Assembly (NCBI RefSeq): GCF_031426495.1
Contig: NZ_JANPLK010000068.1
Location: 45,395 to 109,394 of the forward strand
Origin: Gemmatimonas sp.
Lineage (GTDB): Bacteria > Gemmatimonadota > Gemmatimonadetes > Gemmatimonadales > Gemmatimonadaceae
Length of the DNA stretch: 64,000 nucleotides
Reading direction: 5' to 3'
Position 1 is the first letter of the stretch, and the number at the start of each line of letters is the position of its first letter. The position numbers and the translations under genes are program-made. The notes beneath the pieces were generated by a model. That model searched no databases, had not been told where the DNA came from, and saw nothing but the letters and a program-made list of their open reading frames with translations. Below are positions 44,231 to 53,086 of this stretch, in pieces.

Positions 44231-44305
44231 GGGGGCGTAGCTCAGTTTGGTTAGAGCACTCGACTGTCACTCGAGAGGTCGCGGGTTCGAGCCCCGTCGC
44301 TCCCG
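44231..44305 (+). tRNA. tRNA-Asp (GTC)
   Basis: The anticodon stem CTCGA/TCGAG encloses CTGTCAC, giving GTC. The acceptor GGGGGCG pairs with CGCTCCC and G73 is the tRNA-Asp discriminator. Confidence 0.95.
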
Positions 44306-44381
44306 TTGTTCCGCGGATGTTTGGGATGCAGGTGCTGGTGGAGTTTCCGCGAACACAGATGCAGTGCTGCAGGTGTTGTAC

Positions 44382-44463
44382 GCCCTCGTGGTGGAATTGG
44401 TAGACACGCTACTTTGAGGTGGTAGTGCTTAACGGCGTCGCGGTTCGAGTCCGCGCGAGGGCA
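44382..44463 (+). tRNA. tRNA-Leu (GAG)
   Basis: At 82 bases with a long variable arm this is a class II tRNA. The anticodon loop TTGAGGT gives GAG; the acceptor GCCCTCG pairs perfectly with CGAGGGC and A73 fits leucine. Confidence 0.95.
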
Positions 44464-44512
44464 CTGTTTACCGTTGGATAGCAGGACACGGCACCTCACC
44501 GTGAGATCGAAC

Positions 44513-44584
44513 GCCACAGTAGCTCAGTGGTAGAGCACCCGATTCGTAATCGGGCGGTCATCGGTTCAATCCCGATCTGTGGCT
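44513..44584 (+). tRNA. tRNA-Thr (CGT)
   Basis: The anticodon stem CCCGA/TCGGG encloses TTCGTAA, giving CGT. The acceptor GCCACAG pairs with CTGTGGC. It is the last tRNA of the cluster. Confidence 0.94.
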
Positions 44585-44720
44585 CTGGTTGGTTCAGAGC
44601 AGATTCATAGCAGCAACATCGAAGCGGCCTCCGATCACTCGGGGGCCGTTTTGCGTTGGCGTGCGTATTGGCACCATTGGCACAGCTGTGCACACGCGCT
44701 CGACCGTGCACATTCCCGAC

Positions 44721-46031
44721 ATGGCCACTCCGTCGACGCATTCGCCCTCGAACGCCCCCGTCAATCCCGCGGAGCAGGGCTCGCGCTATCGCTATCTCGT
44801 GCTCGCGATGCTCGTGCTTGCCTACACGTTCAACTTTCTCGATCGCCAGATCCTCGGCATCCTCAAGGAGCCGATCAAGCAGGAGCTCGGACTCACCGAC
44901 ACGCAGCTCGGGCTGATGGGTGGGCTTGCCTTTGCGATGCTCTACTCCACGCTGGCGGTGCCGATCGCGTGGCTCGCCGATCGCGCCAGCCGCACCTGGA
45001 TCATGACGGCGGCGCTGGGCCTCTGGAGCGCGTTCACGATGGCCTGTGGGCTCGCGACGGGCTTCTGGTCGCTGTTTCTCTCGCGCGTCGGTGTGGGCTT
45101 CGGCGAGGCCGGTGGGGTGGCACCCGCCTATTCGCTCGTGAGCGACTACTTCCCGAAGGAACAGCGCGCCCGGGCGCTCGCCGCGTACTCATTCGGGATC
45201 CCCGTGGGATCCGCGCTCGGCATTCTCTTCGGCGGCCTCATCGCCGCGTCGATCAGCTGGCGCGTGGCGTTCTTCATCGTCGGCGGCGCTGGCGTGCTGT
45301 TGGCGCCGATTTTCAAGCTCGTCGTGAAGGATCCCGTGCGCGGTGGGCTCGATGGCGCCACCGCCGCCGCGCCGTCGATCGCGCCAGCGTTCTCGAAAGT
45401 GGTGGCGACCGTGTTGCCGAAGCCGACCTTCTGGCTGCTCGCACTAGGGGCCGCCTGCTCGTCGGTGTGCGGATACGGCGTGGCCTTCTGGCTGCCAAGC
45501 TTCTTCATCCGCAGTCTCGGCCTCACCTTGGTGCAGACCTCGTGGTACTTCGGCGGGATCAACCTGATCGGTGGCGTGGCCGGCATCTGGCTGGGCGGCG
45601 CGTTCGCCGACCGCTTCGCGAAGAAGAACCGCGCCGCCTACGCCCTCACGCCGGCGGTGTGCTTTCTGGTGGCGCTCCCCTTCGCGTACGCCGCCATGAA
45701 CACGACGTCGCTGGTGTGGGCCTTCGTGTTGTTCCTGGTGCCCACTGGCCTCAATCTCGCCTGGCTCGGGCCGGTCATCGGCGCGGTGCAACACCTCGCG
45801 CCGGCGAACATGCGCACCACGACCAACTCGCTTTTCCTGCTGATCAACAATCTGCTCGGCATCGCGGTGGGGCTCTGGATCTTCGGCTACCTCTCCGACC
45901 TGCTCGCGCCGCGCTACGGCACCGAGTCTATGCGCTACGCGCTGTACTGCGGCGCCGGATTCTACGTGATGGCGTCGCTGCTCCTCTGGTTGGCGTCGCG
46001 GCGCCTCGCCGCCGACTGGGTCGAGGGGTAG
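44721..46031 (+). CDS. MFS transporter (spinster/sugar-phosphate-like)
   Basis: ATG 44721 gives 436 residues with 12 predicted membrane helices. The first helix YLVLAMLVLAYTFNFLDRQILGIL and loop GLTDTQLGLMGGLAFAMLYSTLAVPIAWLADRASR are typical of the Spns/spinster-like MFS group, with further signature GEAGGVAPAYSLVSDYFP. These carriers move lipids, organic acids or sugars; the substrate is unknown. The gene follows tRNA-Thr and converges with the peptidase operon. Confidence 0.9.
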   Translation: MATPSTHSPSNAPVNPAEQGSRYRYLVLAMLVLAYTFNFLDRQILGILKEPIKQELGLTDTQLGLMGGLAFAMLYSTLAVPIAWLADRASRTWIMTAALGLWSAFTMACGLATGFWSLFLSRVGVGFGEAGGVAPAYSLVSDYFPKEQRARALAAYSFGIPVGSALGILFGGLIAASISWRVAFFIVGGAGVLLAPIFKLVVKDPVRGGLDGATAAAPSIAPAFSKVVATVLPKPTFWLLALGAACSSVCGYGVAFWLPSFFIRSLGLTLVQTSWYFGGINLIGGVAGIWLGGAFADRFAKKNRAAYALTPAVCFLVALPFAYAAMNTTSLVWAFVLFLVPTGLNLAWLGPVIGAVQHLAPANMRTTTNSLFLLINNLLGIAVGLWIFGYLSDLLAPRYGTESMRYALYCGAGFYVMASLLLWLASRRLAADWVEG

Positions 46032-46061
46032 AGGGAGCGACGCCGAGTCCGTGATCGGTCG

Positions 46062-47840
46062 TTACTTCACCGTGTTCATAGAGCGCAGCACCGGGTAGTA
46101 GCTCGGCGCCGGCGTCTGGCCCAGCACGGCGTCGAGCAGGTTCCACCACATGAAGCCGTCGTCGGAGCGCGGGTCCATCAGGATGAACGTGAGACGCGCC
46201 AAGGGCTGATCCATCGGGATCACCAGCGAGCCCGCCGGCAAGGTCTGCTCCGTCGGCTCCCACGCGCCGGTGAGCGTGCGTCCTTTGTGCGTGCCCTGAT
46301 ACTCGCGCGTTTCCACGGTATTGGTCGCAATCTTGAAGCGATCGCCGCTGAACGGTTGGTCAGCCGCCGTCACGCTGTAGCGAATGCCGTGGGCCTCGAG
46401 GCGATCGATCACGGTCGCCAACATGCGCTGCGTCGGTGTACCAGCCGCACCGCCGCGTCCGCCGCCGAATCCACCTGGCGCCGGTGCCGGTGCTGCCGCG
46501 GCGGCCGGCGTCGCGGTCATGGGCACGACCCACACCCGCGGGGCCAATGTCGTCTCGGTGGGCTCGGCTGTGCCGAAGAAGGGCAACATCTCGCTGGTCA
46601 CGTTGGCGTCGCCGAGGCCATCGGGACGCAGGCGGTACGGCCGATCGGCCACGTACGGATTGCGCACGGAGATCGTGGGCGCGAACACGATCTTCTGCAA
46701 CGCCGGCGCCTTCACCAACTGCTGCCGCACGGCCAGCTGCTGGCCGATGATCGACTCGGCGTTGGCCTTGGCGACGACGTCGCGCACGGTCTCACCATGC
46801 GTCGCCACGTAGCTCAGTGACTCCTCGAGGAACCAGTACGTCTCGGTGATGCGCGTCTTGAAGGACGCGTACGAGTACGTCTCGGTAAGCAGGCCGAGGA
46901 TGTTGCGCACGCCGTAGTAGGTCGAGGTGTAGCGTGGCTTCGCGAGCTCGGCGTCGGAGCGCCAGGCGCGCTGCTCGCCGCTGCCCGACACGCCGCCGTA
47001 GTAGAACCAGTCGGAGCCGTGTTTGGCCTTCACGGTCTTCGTGATCTCCGGCAGCAGCACGTCACGCAGCAAGCTCATTTGCGCTTTCGCGTTGTTCGGG
47101 TTCAGCGACGTTTCGTACGTCATGTTGAAGCCGCTCGTGGAGCTGCCGTCGGTGGTGTGCAAATCCATCGCCACGTGCGGCTGATAGCGCGTGAGCAGCG
47201 ACGCCATCGATCGCGCTTCCGCCGTTTCCATCTTGGTGCCGTCGCGATTGAGATCGAGGCCCTGTGCATTTTCGCGCGTGCCCATGCCTCCCACGGGGCC
47301 CGCTTGCGAACCGCGGTTGGAGACCGACACGCGCTCGTTGCCGTCGGCGTTGTAGATCGGGTTGATCAGCAGCACGGTGGTCTTGAGCCACGCATTGCGC
47401 TCGCCCTTCGCGATGGAGCGCAGCAACCAGAGCAGCGCTTCCTTTCCTTCCACTTCACCGGCGTGGATGTTGCCTTGGATGTACACACGGGTCTTGTTGG
47501 TCGCGAGCACCTGCGCCGCGCTAGCGCCGGGCGCGCCGATCACAGCGAGCGGCAGCGGTCGGCCTTCGGTGGTGTAGCCGTAGGTGGTGAGATGGATATT
47601 CGGATTGACCGCCGCCATCTGCTTCATGTACGCGATGACGTCGTCGTACCGGCTCGTCTCGGCGTAGTCGGTACGCTCAGGACGCGTGAGCCACCGCGCG
47701 CTGCTCGTGGCGTTGCTCGTGGCGTTGCTCGTCGGCTTCGCGGGGGCTTGAGCGACGAGTGCGCGCCCGTCGAGCAGCGCAACAGCGGAGGCGAGCGCGC
47801 AGACGGCGCGGGTGACACGCGAAACGGACCACGGCTTCAT
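46062..47840 (-). CDS. Secreted M14-family zinc carboxypeptidase
   Basis: This 592-residue exported peptidase has a signal peptide (AVCALASAVALLDGRALVAQ). The M14 zinc ligands appear as GNIHAGEVEGKE (His and Glu) and AMDLHTTDGS (His); NRDGTKMETAEARSM and LLTETYSY (catalytic Glu) follow. The C-terminal half is a separate region with a Gly/Ala/Pro-rich linker (GGFGGGRGGAAG). Substrates may be peptides or peptidoglycan. Its start overlaps the stop of the DUF6805 gene by four bases (ATGA). Confidence 0.88.
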   Translation of the reverse strand: MKPWSVSRVTRAVCALASAVALLDGRALVAQAPAKPTSNATSNATSSARWLTRPERTDYAETSRYDDVIAYMKQMAAVNPNIHLTTYGYTTEGRPLPLAVIGAPGASAAQVLATNKTRVYIQGNIHAGEVEGKEALLWLLRSIAKGERNAWLKTTVLLINPIYNADGNERVSVSNRGSQAGPVGGMGTRENAQGLDLNRDGTKMETAEARSMASLLTRYQPHVAMDLHTTDGSSTSGFNMTYETSLNPNNAKAQMSLLRDVLLPEITKTVKAKHGSDWFYYGGVSGSGEQRAWRSDAELAKPRYTSTYYGVRNILGLLTETYSYASFKTRITETYWFLEESLSYVATHGETVRDVVAKANAESIIGQQLAVRQQLVKAPALQKIVFAPTISVRNPYVADRPYRLRPDGLGDANVTSEMLPFFGTAEPTETTLAPRVWVVPMTATPAAAAAPAPAPGGFGGGRGGAAGTPTQRMLATVIDRLEAHGIRYSVTAADQPFSGDRFKIATNTVETREYQGTHKGRTLTGAWEPTEQTLPAGSLVIPMDQPLARLTFILMDPRSDDGFMWWNLLDAVLGQTPAPSYYPVLRSMNTVK

Positions 47841-48406
47841 CGGACGACTCCAGGGGGAGAAAACATCGGGGTCTGGTGCTGTTGAACGACGGCGACGGGG
47901 GCGACTTCGTTGTGGTCCTGTATCGTGCGGACTTCGTGCAGCTGCGGCGTGAGGCCGCCGCGCGCGCGCAGCATGACGGCGATGCTGGTCTTGCCCTTGG
48001 TCACGGCGAACGGGACGAGGATCTCGATGACTGTCGGTGCGCCCAGGGTCGCTTCGAAGCGTTTGGACGCGATGAGACTGTCTTCCACTATCAGATCGTA
48101 GTTGCCCGAGGCGCTGCTCAGGAACGTGCAGGCGATCGTGACGTCCGTGTCGTCAAAGGTCGTGAGGGCGTAGCGGATCCAGCCGCGGGCGCGCCGGTAG
48201 GCGCGGCCGTCGGCCGTGCCCGTGGCGTCGTCGTGCCCCACGTAGCCGTGCATCGCTTCGCTGTTGGCGCTGCCGGCCTCTACGCGGTCCACCACGCGGC
48301 GATCGCCGGTGGCGAAGGGGTTGGCCGTCGCGGCCGACGCGCAGGCCGCCCAAAGGGCTGCCAGGGCCGCTGCGCGGCGGAGCAGGGAACACGCGCTCGC
48401 CGTCAT
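47837..48406 (-). CDS. Exported DUF6805-like domain protein
   Basis: ATG 48406 gives 189 residues with a signal peptide (AAALAALWAACASAATA). The rest resembles DUF6805, normally the C-terminal domain of DUF1680/GH127 glycosidases: GYVGHDDATGTADGRAYRRA, then RYALTTFDDTDVTIACTF, YDLIVEDSLIASKRF and LHEVRTIQDHNE. It may bind carbohydrate. The gene overlaps its neighbours on both sides by four bases, so the three minus-strand genes are translationally coupled. Confidence 0.7.
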   Translation of the reverse strand: MTASACSLLRRAAALAALWAACASAATANPFATGDRRVVDRVEAGSANSEAMHGYVGHDDATGTADGRAYRRARGWIRYALTTFDDTDVTIACTFLSSASGNYDLIVEDSLIASKRFEATLGAPTVIEILVPFAVTKGKTSIAVMLRARGGLTPQLHEVRTIQDHNEVAPVAVVQQHQTPMFSPPGVVR

Positions 48407-49302
48407 TCTTCGGGAAATGGCACGTCGTCGAGCCCGGGGCCGGCCGCGCGGCGCGACACCGGACCTTCGGTGCTGCCGGCCGCCAAGCCGGCGCGGGCCT
48501 GCGATCCGCCTGGCCAAGTGATCGCGCTGAGGGCACACCGTGCGAGATCCATCTCGGGCAGCGGCACATCCTGACGAATCGTGGTGAGCTGCAGCATGAG
48601 TCGCAGGTGCTCGTGCTGTCCCGCCAGCTTCGCGGTGTCGTCCCGATGACTCACGAACTCACTGGCCTCAAGGGCTTTCTCGATGGACTGCCAACGTCGC
48701 AGCAGCTTCACGGCGGTGCCTTTCCCCACGCTCTTCACACCGGGAATGTCGTCGCCCTCTTCGCCGCACAGCGCCTTGAAGGCCGGCAGGTTGCCGGGGA
48801 GCACCCCGAACTTGGCCAACACCTCGGCGGCACTCCACGGCTTGATCCGCATGCCGTTCGGTCCTTTTCCGGCGCCCACATACGTCGCCACATCGACGCC
48901 GTCCGACACGAACTGCAGCAGATCGGAGTCGTTCGAGAGAACGGTCACCCGCGCCGCAGGGCGGAAGCGCGCCATCAGCGAGGCCACGCTGTCGTCCCCT
49001 TCGAACGAGGCGACACTCACACTGGCGATGCCGGTGGCTTCCACGCCCACACGGATCGGCGTGATGCGAGTGCGCATGGAGCCGGTGCGCCGGTGTTTGT
49101 AGGTGGGGAATAGCGCATGGCGAAACGTCGGACCCTCGTGGTCCCAGGCGGCTACGACATGCGTGGCGGCGATGTCCATCGCCGCGCCACGCGCCATCTG
49201 GCACCAGAGGCGGACGCCATTCGTGACGTCGCCCGCTGCCACGTGGGCGGCGCGGCCGGCCAACGATTGGGCGTCGACGACGAGAAGGTGCGGCAGGGTC
49301 AT
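48403..49302 (-). CDS. Stand-alone 5'-3' exonuclease (PolA N-terminal/FEN type)
   Basis: This 299-residue nuclease resembles the 5' nuclease domain of DNA polymerase I. Acidic metal-binding motifs are visible: HLLVVDAQSL, VVAAWDHEGPTFRHALFPTYKHRR, FEGDDSVASLM, VTVLSNDSDLLQFV and the helix-hairpin-helix GEEGDDIPGVKSVGKGTAVKLL. It should process flaps or RNA primers. An Ala/Gly/Pro tail replaces the polymerase part. It heads the operon that continues with the DUF6805 and M14 genes, an unusual mixture of functions. Confidence 0.88.
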   Translation of the reverse strand: MTLPHLLVVDAQSLAGRAAHVAAGDVTNGVRLWCQMARGAAMDIAATHVVAAWDHEGPTFRHALFPTYKHRRTGSMRTRITPIRVGVEATGIASVSVASFEGDDSVASLMARFRPAARVTVLSNDSDLLQFVSDGVDVATYVGAGKGPNGMRIKPWSAAEVLAKFGVLPGNLPAFKALCGEEGDDIPGVKSVGKGTAVKLLRRWQSIEKALEASEFVSHRDDTAKLAGQHEHLRLMLQLTTIRQDVPLPEMDLARCALSAITWPGGSQARAGLAAGSTEGPVSRRAAGPGLDDVPFPEE

Positions 49303-49413
49303 CGGGACAATTTAGCGGTCCGACGTGCCAAGGGACCGGGAAGTACGTCACGTGACGGATGTTCGGGCCGACCGGTTGGCGCGAAGCTCCGGATACACCT
49401 TTCAGGAGCGTTC

Positions 49414-50094
49414 ATGCGATGTCGCGCCAATTCCGCCGTGCTGTCTCTGGCGGTACTTCCCTTCGTAGCCCTCGCCGGGGCCTGCACTCCGTATGCCGTG
49501 TCGACGACCGCCGTGCCGATGGCGCGCGGCGAGGGACAGCGCACCACTACGCTGGCGGTCGTGCCGGGCGGCGCGGAGTGGTCAACCGACTCGAGCGACA
49601 CACGCAAGGAGAGTATCGCCATGCCAAGTCTCGATGTCGAGCAGCGCATGGGTCTCGACGATCGCTCCGACTGGGGCGTGCGAATCCCGACGGCCAGCGG
49701 CGTGATCGTATCGTACAAGCGGCGGCTGGACGGCCCCACGAATCGTGACACGCACGCGACCGCCATCATGATCGGTGCCGGCTTTGTCAATTTTCTTCAG
49801 CATGCGCACGGCGAAGTCACTCTGATCACCTCGGGCCGCGAGAGCGCATCGGTGGTGCCGTACGGCGGTGTTCGCGCTATTCAGACCGTTCCGATGAGTT
49901 CGACGGCAGTGCACGATACGCCAACGATCGGGGCGTTCGCGGGCCTCAAAGCGGGCGGTCGTCATCGCGGCGTGTCGGCGGAGTTTGGGGTGTTCTACGA
50001 TCGGTCGGCCCTGGGGCTGCGGTCGAACAATTTCGTGTTCGTGCCGTCGATTGCCTTACACGGCGACGTGTTCAAGCGACTGGTGTCGAAGTAA
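49414..50094 (+). CDS. Hypothetical outer-membrane-type lipoprotein
   Basis: ATG 49414, preceded by CAGGAG, gives 226 residues. The lipobox LAGAC (about residue 24) marks a lipoprotein. The mature sequence has alternating hydrophobic strands (WGVRIPTASGVIVSYKRR, SAEFGVFYDRSALGLRSNNFVFVPS) compatible with a small beta-barrel or beta-sandwich. No family is recognised. A strong terminator follows directly. Confidence 0.6.
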   Translation: MRCRANSAVLSLAVLPFVALAGACTPYAVSTTAVPMARGEGQRTTTLAVVPGGAEWSTDSSDTRKESIAMPSLDVEQRMGLDDRSDWGVRIPTASGVIVSYKRRLDGPTNRDTHATAIMIGAGFVNFLQHAHGEVTLITSGRESASVVPYGGVRAIQTVPMSSTAVHDTPTIGAFAGLKAGGRHRGVSAEFGVFYDRSALGLRSNNFVFVPSIALHGDVFKRLVSK

Positions 50095-50111
50095 CAGCAG
50101 CACGGACAGCA

Positions 50112-50146
50112 CACGAGGGCGGGGAAACTCTCCCCCCGCCCTCGTG
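50112..50146. terminator. 13-bp GC hairpin terminator
   Basis: CACGAGGGCGGGG pairs perfectly with CCCCGCCCTCGTG across a 9-base loop. It sits between two convergent genes (the lipoprotein and the hydrolase) and may serve both directions. Confidence 0.75.
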
Positions 50147-50174
50147 CTATCGTCGTACCGTCCGGCGCCGCAGA

Positions 50175-51389
50175 CTACGGGGCCGGCTTCACACCGCTGG
50201 CAACCCACGAGGTGAGATCGCCGAAGGCATCGGAGATTTCTGTCGCGTTCACCTTGCAGTGGCCATAGCGATTGATCACCCGCTGCGACAGAAAGTCGGT
50301 GGCGCCAGCAGTCATGACGGCGTTGAGCAGTGCAGTCTCATGCTGCACCGGTACGGCCGGATCGTACGCGTTGTGCACCGTGAGCACAGGGATGCGCAGG
50401 TCGCCCGACGGCGTGAAATTGTGCGACAGATACTGCTCGGCGGCCGGATCGATGGCATAGCGCGTGACCGTCGCGTTGGCGAGCTGCAACAATGGCGTCA
50501 GCGCGGCCGCCGGGAGCAGCGGCGTGCCGACGCTGTACACGGTCGATGTATTGCCGAAGGGCGAGAACCCGTGTGTCAGCTCGACGATATTGTTGATGCC
50601 GCGCGCGTGAAAGGATACGCCGGTGATCAGCGACTCGAGCAGGCTGGGGAAGAAATTCGCCGGGTCGATGGGCAACGGCGTCTGTGCGGTACTGGCCATC
50701 GCCAACAGCTTGGCTTGGTTGGCCGGATTCGGCGCGATGGTACCGATGATCGTCATCGGATTGATGACGGTATTGGCCGGCACGCCGAGCACGTTGCCGG
50801 GCAGCATGCCCGGGAAGTACGCATCAGCCAGCGCACGCACGTGCCCGAGATACTGCGTCTGGACGCGCGAGCCACCGACCATACCGCACACGAGCAGTGC
50901 GCCGTCATACTGCGATGAGAACTTCTCGGCGAGCGTGAGTGCGACGCCGCCGCCCAGTGAATATCCGATCAGATAGTTTTTCGTGGGCGTGGCCGGGAGG
51001 TTCGACGCGAGCAGGCCCCGTAGTTGGTGCGTGCGCTGCGCGCCATCCTTCACGGCGAAACCATTCTCGGAGTAGCTGGAGTAGGCGACCGCGTATCCGA
51101 GTGCGCCCAGCGCTTCCCGCGTCGCGTAGAGACCGTCCTGATCACGGAGATCGACGGGCGTGGAGACATCGCGGAAGCCGTGGGCGACCGTGACCGTCTG
51201 ACGATTCCACCTGGTGGGTACGTAGATGGCGTACAGGGCGCCAGGTCCGGTCGTGCCCTCGACGATTCGCGCCCACGGACCATAGGCCGGCGGTTCGGCG
51301 GTCTGCCCGAGGGTGAGTGACGCGGTGACGGCCGCTGACGGCGCGACCACACCGTCGCCACAGGCGGCAACGGCGACCATCGCGAGCAT
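50175..51389 (-). CDS. Alpha/beta hydrolase lipoprotein
   Basis: This 404-residue protein has a very short lipoprotein signal (MLAMVAVAAC, Cys10). The hydrolase domain has the nucleophile elbow NYLIGYSLGGGVAL and a C-terminal acid/His region LTVHNAYDPAVPVQHE and NRYGHCKVN. It resembles secreted esterases or peptidases of the prolyl-oligopeptidase-like fold. The substrate is unknown. The 198 bases before its start hold no gene. Confidence 0.8.
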   Translation of the reverse strand: MLAMVAVAACGDGVVAPSAAVTASLTLGQTAEPPAYGPWARIVEGTTGPGALYAIYVPTRWNRQTVTVAHGFRDVSTPVDLRDQDGLYATREALGALGYAVAYSSYSENGFAVKDGAQRTHQLRGLLASNLPATPTKNYLIGYSLGGGVALTLAEKFSSQYDGALLVCGMVGGSRVQTQYLGHVRALADAYFPGMLPGNVLGVPANTVINPMTIIGTIAPNPANQAKLLAMASTAQTPLPIDPANFFPSLLESLITGVSFHARGINNIVELTHGFSPFGNTSTVYSVGTPLLPAAALTPLLQLANATVTRYAIDPAAEQYLSHNFTPSGDLRIPVLTVHNAYDPAVPVQHETALLNAVMTAGATDFLSQRVINRYGHCKVNATEISDAFGDLTSWVASGVKPAP

Positions 51390-51587
51390 CGTGACGGCGG
51401 CGAGCTTGGAACGTTAGAAGTGGAGCAACATGGGGACATCTCCCGGGCACACGCCCAATGAAGTAGTGCTGCATCGCACACTGTGCGTGCCTCTACTTTC
51501 TGGCGTGCGAGAGGGCGGCGATATCCGTCATGCGACGTACATGCCGTCGCCGAATCTAGATGCGCGTTTGGCTACACACTCGACGCC

Positions 51588-52709
51588 TCAGCGCGGTAGC
51601 GTCACGCGGAACGTCGTGCCATCCTCGGACGACGAGGTAACGTCGATGTGTCCGTTGTGCGCGGACACAATGCGATCCGTGATGAACAGGCCGAGTCCGA
51701 GGTGGTGATCGGCGGAGGCGACCGGCTCGTCGGCGAGGATCTTCTTGAACGGACTGAACAGGGTGGCAATTTCGCCGTCCGGAATTATGCGGCCGAAGTT
51801 GGCCACGTCGATGACGACGGTCCGTTCGGTTCCGAATGCTCGAATGCTCACGGGCACAGAGGAGTCGCCGTGATGCACGGCATTGCTGAGCAGATTGGCC
51901 AGCACTTGCCGCATGCGCGCGCCATCGACCGGCGCCCACAGGTTGGGGTCGATGTGCGGCTCGAAGGCCCACTGCGGGTGGGCCGCTTCGATCTCCTCTA
52001 CCGCGTGCTCCACCAACACGGACAGGTCGGTCGGCTCTGGCGCAATCGCGAGGCCCGCTCCCATGCGGCTCCGCGTGAAGTCGAGCAGGTCGTCGACCAA
52101 GTCGATCATCCGGGTCACACTGCGCGAGGCGCGCGAGACGAGCACCGTCTGCGTGGTGTCGCGTGTCGGGAGGGTGGCCAGGTGATCCGTCACCATGAGA
52201 ACCGTCTGCAGCGGCGCACGAAGATCGTGGCTGAGGATCGCGAGAAACAGATCCTTGGACTCGTCGATGCTGCTGGTGAAACGCGTGACCGACTCACCGA
52301 TGGATTGGTCGACGGACGCGTTGAAGCGCATGAGATCACTGATGTCGTCGGCGTCGAGCGTCGCGCGCGACGCGGTCCAGAGCCGGAGCACACTGGTGCG
52401 CAGCGCACGGAACTCCGACACCATTTCGCCCACGCTGAACCCATGGTGCGCGCGTTCCGCGCCGTGTGCCTGCGCCGCCGAGTCGACGCCGTCGACCGAC
52501 TCATCGTGCTCGGCGCGCGCCTTGTGGGCCCCGGCATCATGCGACTGCGACCGGCGCAAGTCGGCGACGATTTCGCGGAGCATGCTGGCGGAGTGGTCGC
52601 GCAGTGCGGCCCGGTCCAGATGCTCGGCGCCCTCGCGGGTGCGGGCAAACTCTTCCCACGCCGCGAGAATGGCGTCGCGGTTGGCTTCGATGAACTCAGG
52701 TAGTCGCAC
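51588..52709 (-). CDS. RsbRD-N-type sensor histidine kinase
   Basis: GTG 52709 gives 373 residues; the frame continues upstream toward tRNA-Gly but that part lacks domain support. Residues 1-150 resemble the RsbRD N-terminal domain (FIEANRDAILAAWEEFARTR). HisKA follows with H-box LAILSHDLRAPLQTVLM and HATPase with N-box QVLANLLSNAVHHG and LGLGLFITDRIVSAHNGH. No membrane helix is seen, so it is a cytoplasmic kinase. No response regulator gene is adjacent. Confidence 0.88.
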   Translation of the reverse strand: MRLPEFIEANRDAILAAWEEFARTREGAEHLDRAALRDHSASMLREIVADLRRSQSHDAGAHKARAEHDESVDGVDSAAQAHGAERAHHGFSVGEMVSEFRALRTSVLRLWTASRATLDADDISDLMRFNASVDQSIGESVTRFTSSIDESKDLFLAILSHDLRAPLQTVLMVTDHLATLPTRDTTQTVLVSRASRSVTRMIDLVDDLLDFTRSRMGAGLAIAPEPTDLSVLVEHAVEEIEAAHPQWAFEPHIDPNLWAPVDGARMRQVLANLLSNAVHHGDSSVPVSIRAFGTERTVVIDVANFGRIIPDGEIATLFSPFKKILADEPVASADHHLGLGLFITDRIVSAHNGHIDVTSSSEDGTTFRVTLPR

Positions 52710-52875
52710 AGCAGGACGGGAAGATGGTGACGCTGGAAGGTAGCGAGTCGGCCCCAGCCGCTGCACGAGTGGGACGAGATCGAGAGGACGGCGCGGATTG
52801 GGGGCGAGGGCTTTACCCGAGCGGGCCGGGCGGAGTAGCTTCTGGGGGTAGGGCGGTCGGGTGGTGGGCCGCACT

Positions 52876-52948
<73 letters not shown>

Positions 52949-52960
52949 CTGACATAAAGC

Positions 52961-52993
52961 AAAGCCCCGCAACGGTTTCCGTTGTGGGGCTTT
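52961..52993. terminator. Bidirectional rho-independent terminator after tRNA-Gly
   Basis: A 15-bp stem (AAAGCCCCGCAACGG / CCGTTGTGGGGCTTT, one wobble) with a TTT loop has A- and T-tracts at its ends, so it can terminate from both sides. It closes the tRNA-Gly transcript. Confidence 0.85.
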
Positions 52994-53020
52994 GTCTGTT
53001 GTTCGAGTCGGTCGCCGATC

Positions 53021-53039
53021 GGGTAACCGAGGGGTAACC
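53021..53039 (+). repeat. GGGTAACC tandem pair, 11-base period
   Basis: Two copies of GGGTAACC (53021-53028 and 53032-53039) are offset by 11 bases, one helical turn, between tRNA-Gly and the XRE gene. Such phased repeats at an island edge could be recombinase or excisionase arm sites. This is an inference. Confidence 0.45.
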
Positions 53040-53086
53040 AATCGGGTGGATTTCGGGTCGAATCGGCTACGCTCGGGACGATGAAG

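Noticed and set aside
44589..44720. Upstream extension of the MFS gene into tRNA-Thr flank
   Set aside because: The first transmembrane helix and family N-terminus fit ATG 44721; the extension is unlike protein.
52710..52874. Upstream extension of the RsbRD-type kinase reading frame
   Set aside because: It has no domain similarity, is Pro/Arg-rich as expected of a chance frame, and ends against tRNA-Gly.
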